NCBI RefSeq assembly: GCF_047495875.1
Contig: NC_092463.1
Coordinates: 23,053,224 to 23,117,223 of the forward strand
Direction: 5' to 3'
DNA: 64,000 bases
Source: Pithys albifrons albifrons
Lineage: Eukaryota > Chordata > Aves > Passeriformes > Thamnophilidae
Shown: positions 1 through 11,500 of the stretch, piece after piece
Layout of the letters: each line of letters begins with the position of its first letter
Position numbering within the stretch: the first letter of the stretch is position 1
Notes under the pieces: model-generated
Databases searched by the model: none
Seen by the model: the letters and a program-made list of their open reading frames with translations, nothing else
Told to the model about the DNA's origin: nothing
Translations under genes and position numbers: made by a program

Positions 1-11
1 TTACTCTGCAG

Positions 12-3000
12 ATACAAGCATCGCGGTGGATGTCCTGGTGTCCCCAGACATTGAACCACAGCGTCTGGGCATGCTGGAGCCCACGCGCAGGTCATGGCAG
101 GAGCTGCTGGGGTCTCACAAAGGGCATCCTGGAAAAGCTTTCTGATTGCTGGAGCAGCCTGTGTCTGCTGGTGTTGTCCCAAAGCTGCTCAGGCGTGCTG
201 GCCCTCCACCATGGTGTTTCTCTCTACTGATGCTTTCAGCTTCCTTTTCAGCACTGGATTTCTTTTGGCTTTGGGCTCTTACCATCTAGTGTTGGAGCAG
301 GAATTTTGCCCTGGGCAGTGGCACTTGTGGGCTGAAAAACCATGGTCCCTTTTGCAGGTCTCTGGTGTGGGAAGATGGCTGGAGAATGGATATTTTCATG
401 GCCTCATGGAAAGAGATGGACAGAGGCAACCGTGTGAGGCTTGTCCTGACTGTCAATGGACAGGTAAAAGAATTGGCATTCATCTCTCCTGCCTGGGATC
501 CCACATATTGTCACTTTTGAGCCATGGAATTTCCTCTCCCATCCTTTTCCTTCTTTTTGCTACTTCAAGGTAGAGCTGACAAATGTGCATCTGTTAATGC
601 ATACCTGTGCTGAGCCCAAACCCTCTGTGGTGCTCCAGGCCTACCCTTTAAACATAGCTTTGCCAGAACACCTATGCTGCAGGAGACTGGCAGCAAAGAG
701 CAGTTCACTTCCAGTTCCACTCTCTCCTGAGTCTTTGGTACTTACACAGTTGTTTTACCTTGTGCTGAAGCCCTTGGATTTAGCGTATTGCCATGCCTGG
801 CTTTCCCTTTCTTTGTTTATTCTGTTGGTGTGGGAGATGAAATGTGGGCTATTCCATTGCAGGGAATCTGTCCCTTGGAAGATGTCTTTTTGCCCACCCT
901 TTGTGGTTGGAGACAGTTGCTATGTCCTTTTATTTTGTCACTGTTTTCTGCCACAGCTGCTCCGAGGTGTCTGTAGCAGTACACCTTCCCACCCCTTCCT
1001 TGTCCCAGAGACCATGCAGTCACCAGTGCTTCCAGCAGATGACAGACCCATTGGCCAGGACCTGGAGGATCCTATTGTGGTATGTGTATCCTGGAGCCTT
1101 CCTCTTGGTATTTCACCCTCTCCTTAGTACCTTCTCCCTCACCAGTGGCCATTCAGTTGATGTCTAGAAGAAACACTTGGTGCTACTCTTTTAGTGAGAC
1201 ATGGCTAAGCAAGTTTTGGAGACAGAGGTTCACTTGTGCTAGAGAACAAGGTATTCTCCATTGAAATGCCTTTGGAAAGGTTGAAAGCAATGCTTGGTGG
1301 GATGATAGATCAGCCTGTTTCCTCCTGGTACAGAGGGCCTTTGTGCCTTTCCAGTTGCCTTGTTCAGCTGTGCCCCCCAGCCAGCAGTCTGAAAGCAGAC
1401 CACAGCAGCAGGTGGTACGTGCATTGCTCAGCATCTGTTTGGCAGTGGATACTGTTGACATGCTGGCCTTCAGGATTCCATGGGAAGATGAGCCTAAAAA
1501 CAAGCACTGCGTGAAACTAACCGCTGGCCCAGGAAGAGAGAATTCATAGTACCCTCAGATCTTATTCTTCAGAGCTGATTTGACTGGGACTCTTGTCACA
1601 GGTTAAGAGCCAGAGCTCAGAGGTGACTTCTAGAGCATTCAGGCCTGGGAGGAAGGATGTCCACACACAACTGAGGACACTGGTGATACCCTGTGCCCAT
1701 AAGCCACCATCTGACAAAGTGGAATCCAGTGAGGCCTGGAGGAAGAGTCCTGTCCAAGGATCACCAAGAGTCTATTCCAAGAAGCCCAGGAAAGTTTTAT
1801 TTGAACCCGCAGCATCTGAGAGAGATCTCGATGAAGAAGGTAAGTCTGGTAGCTTCCAGCATTGTTTTACAGGTCTTGTCTGAATGATCTGTCAATGCTG
1901 CTGGGCTGCAACTTTCCACTCCATTTTTCTGTACATCTCCAAGGCATGAGTGGCTTGTCTATCTTGGCTTGCAAATGCCGAGAATGTTCTTTATTCCAGG
2001 ATCAACTGCTTGATGAATTTTTGCCTGTTAGGAAAAGGCCAGAAATAGAACATGGGATATTCTTAGTGCCAAAACTTTGTACCATGGTGTAATATGCGTA
2101 TCTCTTCATACAACTACAAGTGTTTTATAAATGAAGGCAAATATCATTAGCCTTATGTTACAAAGGAGTAAACTGAGGCACAAGAAAGTTACCTAATGTG
2201 ACATTCTATAATATCTCCATTAGTCTGTTTGTTCTACTAACAGCATACCACTTGGTCCACAGAAGACACTGCTTGTTTGGAAACAAAACCATAGGCTTCT
2301 GGAGTGTGAATTCAAAGTTACCTCCAGGATATGACCAAGTTTACATGTAAAAGTTTTATAATAACTCAGGGGTCCCCATGTGAAATGACTTACTGGGACT
2401 TGGCTTGCTTCTCATAAAGGCAAATATAACTCTATCCTTCCACTGCAGGCAGTGTGAGAAGGGGAAAATGAGTTTCCATCAGAGGGATAAAATGCAATGG
2501 TGACAGTATGATGGCAGTCAAAGGAAGTGTGCCTTGCCCTTACCTGTTTTTGGCATTTTTTTTGATGAGACTGTCTTCATGGTTCTTGGTCTTGCATCTT
2601 GTTTGTTGCAATGAGGTAGCTTTGTTTTGGGGGCTGGAGAAAGGAAGGTCAAAGGGCTCTTACACTGTGGAGCTGAGCACTTTCCATGATATGTCTGCTG
2701 GCTGCTTTCTTTATGAGGCCATGTCTGTGTTCCCTCTGCAGATCTGGCAGTGAAGGAGTTGCAAGGTGAGGATTTGGTTCCTGTACTGCAGTTTGTCTTT
2801 TCAATCACTTGATGATGCTATTCCTTCCTTTTAACCTCAGAAGCCTCTCATGCTTCGTCCTGTGTCCCCTCAGTGATGAAGAATAACAAGTAGGTTGTGT
2901 GTACATACTATTTCTCTCTATGCAATTGCCGTCATTGTAGGTACTTCTAGTACTGTCAGGGTCTCCAATATGATTCTCTAGCCCCTCTGAATCTCAGTAA

Positions 3001-6000
3001 CACTTCTGGGTGCATAGGCTTTTGAGGAAAAGGGTAAGGTGTGGAATAAATTTTGATTAAAAGGTGTTATTTTAGCTTGTTCAGCCAAGTGCAGAGGCCT
3101 GGGAGAGGAAAGGAGGAGGAAGAGGGCAGCATGAAGAATATCTCTGGAAGCAGCTCCAGGGTTCTGATTCTTCTATCTTAGGCATAACAAGCTAAGCTGT
3201 CCCTGGGTAGCCCTCCCTCACAAGGAGCAACACAGGCGATAGCACAACTGGGATATTATTTCTGGGGATGGATAGTTAATGGACATCCACGTCTGTCTGA
3301 AGTGGCAGCTTTTTATGCATCTTACATCCAGCTACTCTTTGCTTGCAACGTCCCTCCTAGTACAGAAATTATCCCCCTGAGCTGACTGAAAATGTTCCTC
3401 AGGGAGCTATGTTTTTTGCCACCACAGAGGGAAGGGACTGGGGCCCTTGCCTTCCCATTTCTCCCCTCTAAGGATTCAGCTATCTTTTTGTCCCCTGCAG
3501 GGAAGGCAGTTGAGGGTGTCTCATCTCACTCTGCTCACAGCCCTGTGCTCTCTTCTCCTCAGGCAGTCCCAGCCCCCGGTGGTGCCATGCCATGTGCCTC
3601 AGTGACCTGGGCACAGCTGTTCTGATTGGTGGAGAAGGTGTCGATCAGCAGTCTTGCAAGGATGTGCTCTGGAAGCTGGAAATTGGTGGGGACTTTAAAG
3701 CTATCAAAGGCAATGGGGACAGTGGGACTCAAGGAAAACTCATGCAAATGGGAGGAGGCAACTGGGGGTCTGTGCATATGGAGTAAGCAGCAAAGGTGTC
3801 ACATCTTCTAGCATGGTCACCAGGCTAAGCTGACAGCATAGAGTACCATGTGAGGCTCTGGGGGTGTATGTGAGAGACCTCTAGGAGCTAAGGTATAAGT
3901 TCTGGAAAAAGCTGGGAGACTTTTAAGGGGTAAAAGTGACAGTGCAGTTTGCAGTTTGTGTGTGGTGACTGGTGAAGTGTGAGATATAATTCCAGTGCCT
4001 TCTGTCTTTCTGCACCTCACTGGTCCTCTCTTTCACCCTGCTATTCCCCTTCATTCCTCACACAGAAACAATTCTGTATGAGTTCCCTCTAGCCATGAAT
4101 CAAAGGCCAGAAGGAGATGAAGGGAGCAAGGTTTTGAGTAAAGATTTTGTGACATATTCTTTAAATCAAGTGCATTATTGAACTCCCACAGCATCTGTCT
4201 GATGTTGCTCCCACAGACAGTGATTTATGGTTTCCAGTGGGTTTCCAGCTAGAAAATGCCATGCCATCATGCTTGCATGGTCACACAGCTACCTACGACC
4301 CTGACACCAAGCGTATCTATGTCTTTGGGGGCATAAGGGAGGACAAAAACTACAGCAGCATCTACATTCTGGACACAGTCACCTGGAAGTGGCTCCTTGT
4401 GGCTGTGAGTACTGCATCTCTTCCAAGAGAAAAGCACAGGAGGGGGATGGATGGCAGGTTCTGCCTGAATATGGCAATGGATATGCCCATGTCCTTATTT
4501 CAGTGGTAGTCTTGGTCCACTGCTGCTACAGGTCAACTGAGATGCTTAGTTGGGTTTGACAGATAGAAGAAGGCTATGTTGAAATGTGCAAGCTCAACAG
4601 AAATCAGGAGCTATGCCTACAATGAATGAAGCAAGGTGAAAAAATGGTTGTGACAGGGGGAAAGCTCATGGGTGAGAGGTACTGTACAAGCAGCAGAGGG
4701 AAATGGCCTCTCATTCTATGTAGTACCATTGAGAGCAGCAGCAGAGGCTGAGGTGAAGAGCTAGTCTCAAAGCAGGGACTGCTCTGAGCACAGCAGAACT
4801 CTTGAGAAGAGGGCCCTGTCAGCAAGGTACTATCTGTCCCTTTCCTGGCTAAGGCACAAGGTAACTTTTACAGAGTAAGCCTGGATGAGATCTTTCTGTT
4901 CCATGACATCTTCTGAGGAAGCTGGTGTGGGAGATTGACTTCCTTCTCTTATCAGAGCATTCTAGTGGTGCAGAGCATGCAAACAATGCACTGTCTGCCT
5001 GTGCAGCAAAGATCTAGCTGGTGAGCCAATAAAATGGAAATCGAGACTTGCAAATTCACTGCATGTTGTGGGCCCCTTTCCTATAGGTCATGCAGCAAAT
5101 AATATGCTTCTTGTAATATACATATGTTGAACTTTTTCTAGGCTAAAGGGAGGACGCCAGTGCTCACCTACCACAGTGCAACTATCTACCACAAGGAACT
5201 CTTTGTTTTTGGTGGAACTCTCCCCAAAAAGGCATCGCTGGCAGTTGGACCCTGCAGCAATGTGCTCTATGTCTTTAATCCAGAGCATGAAATTTGGTAT
5301 CAGCCCATCTCAGAAGGGGAGAAGCCTCTGCCTAGGCTTGGGTGAGAGTGCTCTAATTCCAGCCCTTCAAAATAGAGCAGGAAACCTCTGTTCACCTTCC
5401 TTCCCACATCACTGTAATTTCCTACATACTAGGTGACTGTTGTCCGCTTCTTACGCCTTAAAATAGGGCTATGTTTTGAGCAATGGGACTCTCAGTACCT
5501 TCTGTCATGAATCCTGATGGGATTCTGTCCTTGGGCTGCAGTGGCTGTGGGTGGAGACAGGTGTAGACTGAAGCTCAACAGAAGAAGCCAAGGATAAAAT
5601 GGAAGTTTTGGGAACTTGCTGTAGATGTTTTATTCACTTACTTCCTCTCTGCCCAGGCATTCAGCTACTCTACTGAAAAACAAGCTGCTGATTTTTGGGG
5701 GTCGGAGGACTTCTCTCTACCTCAGTGACATGCACATTCTGGATCTGGGTAAGAAAGTCTGTGCCAGTTGGCTGCCTTGGGAAGGTCCATTCTAAGACAG
5801 GGATGGGGGATGAGGCACGCTTGATGGGAAGATAGCAACAATTATAAAGTATAACTATGAAAACTCCTGACTAGACAATGGAGATGGAAAAACTATGGGA
5901 TAAAAAAACAACTAAACTAAAACAAGAAAACCAAACACCTTCCTAGGTAGTAGAGAAGGGAATGGAGAAAAACAAGACTGCTTTTTTTGAAGAAGTTGGC

Positions 6001-7282
6001 TAATAGAGAAAGCAGGTTGCTGGTGTGACAGAGTATTGAAGTTTTTTATTGAAGTCTAGTTATGAGGCTGAGCTTTTTGGATATTTCACCTGCCTTTTCC
6101 CTGGCTGTCAGGTTTCATGGAGTACACACCAGTCCCCCTGCTCGCAGGACAGCCTTCTGCACGTTGGTAAGATCCTACTGCAGACCCAGGGTTTATCTTC
6201 TTCCTCTGTCCTTTCTCCTTGAAGCCAGGTTTAAACAGTGCTAGTGATGAAACCCAGTTGCATCTCTCTGTCTCAGTAGTCAAAATACAGTGCATGGGTC
6301 CTCTGCTGTGGAACCAGGAATTCCTATGTTGTCCTTGTTGGTGCCTATATTGTGTTGATGGATACAGACCCCTTAGTCTCCCTGGAAATCTTCCTTTTAG
6401 GCTAGGGTAACCTTTTTGCTATATGGCTAGTGCACTGTAGTGTTTGGTGTCGTCAGTACTTTTAGAGGTACTGTGCCACACAGTGAGGAAGAAATTCCTG
6501 TACCAGGGACTAATTGTTCCTAATGGGATGCCATTGCCCACTAGAACAATTACCTAAATCAGGGCAAAGCCCAGTTAGCCTGCTATCTCCCCTCCTAGAG
6601 CAAACAGGATTTTTGGTAGCTCCTTCTGCGATAATGAGGTCTGATCATGGCCTGAACTGCAGAGGCAAATGTACAGCTCTTTTAGGGTTATTCAGCAAGT
6701 CAGGGTAGAAGAGAAGCAGAAGTTAACTTCCTTTCCAAAGCCCCAGCCTCCTGATGAAGTCTGCCCACTGAGGCTACCCCAGCAAATTTTGATGTAGTCA
6801 CCTTTTGGCTTTGCTTTGGTCACAGTTTTCATGCAGCTCTGGCTGTTTCAGACCAGAAGGTTCTAATCAGTGGAGGCTGCAATGCCAAGGGAGCCTTGCA
6901 TGATGCCTTTGTCTTCCACTTAGGTAGGTGACTCTCCTGCCCTGTTTCCATAACTGAAAGAGACCGTGGGGCTGCGTGGTGTTTCTGAACACCTAGTCTG
7001 GTCCATTTGTTTCATCCCTTCCACTAGGAGTAGGCTTGTCAGTATTAATAGCCCCTTTCTACTTCAGATACTCTTTCGTGGAGCACATTGATCCACCATG
7101 ACCTCTGCTCTGTGCCCCGAGCTGGCCACACATTGCTTGACCTGACTCCTGCCCACCTGATGGATGCAGACAAGAAGAACAAAGAGGAGCGCAACCTGCA
7201 CACAGTGTTGGTCTTCGGGGGCTCCAACTGTGCAGGAACCTTTTACAACAGCACAGTCAAGATCTGTCTGGATCTAGGATAA
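12..7282 (+). CDS. Kelch-repeat (six-blade) protein, 5'-partial, 13 exons
   Basis: Exons: 12-90, 358-463, 957-1079, 1602-1839, 2742-2765, 2841-2889, 3567-3685, 4217-4404, 5142-5341, 5657-5748, 6112-6166, 6826-6923 and 7068-7282 (TAA). All introns are GT-AG and all phases join, giving 527 residues after a split first codon. Residues about 207-527 form six kelch blades, each with a hydrophobic strand ending in GG (AVLIGGE, IYVFGGI, LFVFGGT, LLIFGGR, VLISGGC, VLVFGGS) followed by a W, Y or F strand. This fits one closed beta-propeller, a protein-protein interaction fold. The first 206 residues are not kelch: a block rich in W and M in exon 2 (EDGWRMDIFMASWKEMD), then a basic, serine-rich linker in exon 4 and two tiny exons. 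I do not recognise this N-terminal part, and I could not match the gene to a named kelch family. The two small exons (24 and 49 nt) are the least certain; their phases fit perfectly. The gene is convergent with GSTZ1. Confidence 0.85.
2125..2200 (+). repeat. MIR/CORE-SINE-like remnant
   Basis: The stretch contains AAACTGAGGCACAAGAAAGTTA, adjusted here as AACTGAGGCACA plus flanks, which resembles the core of the ancient amniote MIR SINE. It lies in an intron of the kelch gene. The similarity is judged by eye and is old and partial. Confidence 0.35.
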
Positions 7283-7350
7283 TGCTTAATACTCAGAATG
7301 AGCCTGAACAGCAAGGGCTCTTCACCAGCCTAAATACAGACATGGATGGC

Positions 7351-7356
7351 AATAAA
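7351..7356 (+). terminator. Poly(A) signal of the kelch gene
   Basis: AATAAA lies 69 bp after the TAA stop of the kelch gene, so its 3' UTR is probably under 0.1 kb. No other canonical signal precedes it after the stop. Confidence 0.6.
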
Positions 7357-7943
7357 TGAGTCCAAGCAACGTGGCAGTCCACATATCTGTATGTAGGTGA
7401 ATGCCACCTTGACACACGAGATTGTAGATTTGTGATGTTTTTCTGAAGGCTGTGGGTATTGTTCTCTTAGGGTAGCTGATATACAGTATCAGACTGGCAG
7501 AAATTCCTTCCCGTATGCCTGCCTTGGTACCTGGGCTCGGGTGCCAAAACATTCAGTGGGATCTGAACTGAGCCTGCTCAGTAATACAGACACAAGGATC
7601 TGGGTTTCCCTTCTTGCCCTACAGGTTTTTGGGCTGGAGTTCTTGAGTTGCTTTCAACCTGAAGGTGACTCACGTATCTGGTTTCATTTGGGATGAGTGG
7701 AATTGGATTTACTCCTACCAGGTAGCAAGTCCCTATAATCAAAGTACAGACATGATACTGGTTTTGAGGGAATCTGTGTGGGATTCCCTTGGGTAACAGT
7801 CTGCAGCTGAAGACTAGCAAAACACCTAGAGCAGTGCTTGAGGAAGAGAAAAGGAAGAGAACATAATTTTCAGTGTATGGGAGAGAGCTTGTTGTACCTT
7901 GCTGACTATGGTACAATCACTTAGCTTTGCTTCTAGACAGACC

Positions 7944-7949
7944 TTTATT
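7944..7949 (-). terminator. Poly(A) signal of GSTZ1
   Basis: TTTATT on the plus strand is AATAAA on the minus strand, about 590 bp after the GSTZ1 stop. With the kelch signal at 7351 it marks a convergent gene pair with about 0.6 kb between 3' ends. The 7360-7940 interval shows no exon of either gene. Confidence 0.5.
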
Positions 7950-8540
7950 ATAAATTCTGCATCACTGCTGCTACATAAGGAGGGGATGCAAGTCCTCTGT
8001 CCCAGCTAGTAAATTCTCTTGGTGGCAGAGTTGCTGACTTGGCACTTTCAAGATCCATGGGACACAACAAAGGTTAGGATTAAACTGTCTTCCATCATTT
8101 GTATCCATGGCACTGATGATTATGCCATAGCTCTGAGGCACCTCCAAGGACAAGATACTGTGTATTCTGTATACTGTGGATGGTAGAAAGAAGCAGTCCC
8201 TGTAGGGAGTCCAGAATTGGCTCAATGCCTCACGGTTGTTTGTGGACACATTTCCCACCCCAAAGCCATACAAAGGGAACTTACGGTAATTATGGATACT
8301 TCTGCTTTAATCTGCTTCATGGAGATAGATTAGATAGAAAAAACTAGTAGTTGCAAGCATTCCAGTACAGGCATAGCTCCTCAAAGTTATTCAGGCTACG
8401 TCCAGGTCCTCTGTCCTTCCCACCCAGATGAAAGCAAGACAATAGTACTAGGCTTCCTGCTGGCACTGAAGTCGTACTCACACTGTAGGTCTTGTCTCCT
8501 TTGTCACTTCAGCTTACTACATTTAATGAGTATGAGGGCT

Positions 8541-11500
8541 TCAAGCTCGCAGCTCTGCAGGAGTATCTGGCTGCCGGGATGGGTGGCTTACTTTGAAAGC
8601 CTCTAACTCCAAGAGAGCTTTATTTATTCTGGTTATTGTGGAATATGGACCCATGTCCACTTTGAATCTGCAAAAGAAAAAGAATTGATGAAATACTAAG
8701 AGTTGGACAGCCAGTACAGCAGTGAGCAGAAGGGGAAAGCAGTATGCTATGCCTGCCCAGTACGAGAGAATCTCACAGGCATTTACAATGACAGAAAATA
8801 TTGTAGGTTTTAAATAAAATGCTGGAAAAGTTAATTAGTGTCTGGAGAGGCTGTAAAGTCTCCTTCTCTAGAAATAGTCAGAACCCACCTAGATGGGATC
8901 CTGTGCCACTTGATCTAGGTGGACCTGCTTTAGCAGAGGAGTTGGACTAGATGATCTTTGCAATTCCCTTCCAAGCCCAATGATTCTGTGATTTTCACTA
9001 GGCTTTTACATAATATGTAGGACATGGTAAGGCGGCACTAGGCTTTTCCTGGGAATCATGCAGCCACTACTTGTATGGGTTTAAGGCTTTAAACAAATAT
9101 AGCCAGATTAATATTTTTCTCCTGTGTGCAGCCTAAATATAAGGCAAACAGGGAGAGAATGTGGAGTGTGGGCAACCTCAGCTTTTCTATGGTCATAGAT
9201 GAGGTTTCCCCAAGAGGCCTCTGAGAAGAGAGCACCGCTCCTTATTTCTAAGAGCTTCAAAAAGAGACAATATCTATTACATAGGAAAATTCATGGAGTG
9301 AAGCACCATAACTGGATAGGGCAGGCAGGAGGGATGCTTTCTGACGGGCACAAGTTGCAGCAGAATGTAAGCTCTGACAGTCCAGCACAAGGAGTAGGTG
9401 CTTCAGACTTGGCCTTAATTACCTTTCAGCATTGGCAACTTGAGGTGCTAAGCACAGATCAGCCATGGAAACCTGCAAATGTAGCAGAGAAAAGGGTTTA
9501 AGAGTCTCTCAAAGCCTGTTCCCATCACACGTCACAGTGGTACAGACTTTGAGAGAGGATAGAAATTATTTTATCAGTCAGTACAGAGGAGTTGTAATGG
9601 AAATCTAATTCTTTAATCCAGCATTAATAATGCAGCAACAGTACAAGGAAAAGAACTTCATACTAGTCACTAGTAGAAGAAGCCATCAGCCTTTAGGCCT
9701 TTTTTTAAAAAAAAGTTATTTACCAGTTGATCGCGATCACCTAACAGACACTGTGCTTCTATAGCAACTGCCTCTGAGCAAACATGTCTGCTGAATAAGT
9801 TGCAGAGGGATGTGGTGGAGAGAGAGAGGCATTTGCATGACTGGGAAAAGATGAGTAAATATTGCTTGTTTGCACTGCAGGAGTATCAAGCAGCTCCTGC
9901 CAATGTCAAGACTTGATACGTGATAGGGCCTCAGCACACAGGTTCAGGGACTTGCAACCTGAAAAGAAGATTCAAGGACAAGACTGCTAGCTGCCTATGT
10001 GGACAGAGGCAGCTGCTCCCACCCTGCTCACCAGGTCATGAAGTCCTGTGTCCCTCTCAGAGAACACATTATACCCCAACATTCATCTTGTAAGTAGCCT
10101 TTGCCACCTAGGGCTCCATAAGGCTGCTGCTAGACAATTCTCTGCATCACAGGATATTTCAGAAGCCTTCCTTTTCTTCTCAGGCTTTTATAGGAAAGAT
10201 CCAATTACCTGCCAAACAGAACTACTAACTGGAAGAGGCCTGAGCTGCCTCTAGCGTGGTAAAGGTCAGAACAGCTTGTATGTGAGCTCTGTGAAATCCA
10301 TCCATATTAAAACTGGACAATCAGAGCAGAAAAATTAAAGTTGGTTAAACATTTCACAGAGCAGAGGTAAGAACTGAACCCATGTTTCTTAAGTCAAGCT
10401 TTGCCCCTGTGACAGGACACTTTGAACTCTTGATCTCTAAAAGATGAAATATATATATCTCATCTGCTTCCATGTCATCTAGTAGCAGCCAGATCCCAGA
10501 CAGAGCTGCAGAATCTGGCCATCATTAGGTTATAGGCAGGGACAAATAAACATCTCCATAACTCTGCCAGTCAGTATTGGCCTAAGTAGGATCCATGCAG
10601 CTGTTTTTTCTTATTGTGAAGGCACTGCATGTAACCTCAGGCACAGGATGGGTTGAGCTCTGTCTCCTCAACTCATTTTCTTTCCTCTTTTAGGGAACAT
10701 ACTGATGTTTTCAATTCTGTAATGTTACACAACACTCTCAGATACTCACTTCATTCCCCACACAGTAGCGTCCAGCAGTATGCTGCAGAATCTGCTCCAG
10801 TGCTGTCAAGAGAGGTGGTACAGTGGAGTGAGGCATTGGAAACTCAATTGAAAAGGACACCAAAGACTTTTTAGACTGGGAATTATGAACAAGAGCATTG
10901 TGACCCTGAGCAAAGTATGAAAAAGGACCAAGTTGGGACAGAAACCAGAAGGAACAGGAATCTTAACATAATTATAGGAGTCTTTAGGGTTCTTCAGATT
11001 TTTTGGACCTAGGGTGATTGCAGCTGGTTCAGAAAATGCACCTGTAATACTAGCAGGATAATGTAGAAATATGTGAGCGAGGAGGGGAGAAATGCAGAGG
11101 CTCAGTCAGTTTGTGTCTGTCCAGAAGTGAATATGGGCCTGTCATTGCAGCACATGGGGGGAACGGTTTTGAAGAAACAAAAAGCACCCTACTTCTCCCA
11201 AAGAGGCAAAGAAACACTCTGCTTGCTACTTGCTAGACTGTTGGAGTTTACCATCAGATTTCTGTTGTCTGATTACAAAAGTATATATATATAGATAGAG
11301 AGAGATTGATAGAACTTTAAAGCAAAAGGCACTGGAGTTTGGAAGCAGCTGGATAGAAACAAGTGCTGTGAGCCCTCATGCTTCAGAGTGAATCCGCTGC
11401 TGTGATGTGCAGGATAGCCCAAAGCTTCCCCTCTTCCATGTGCAGCAGCAGAAGTGCCCTATGGACAGCATCTTTCCTCTTAGACCCTGGAAAACTACCA

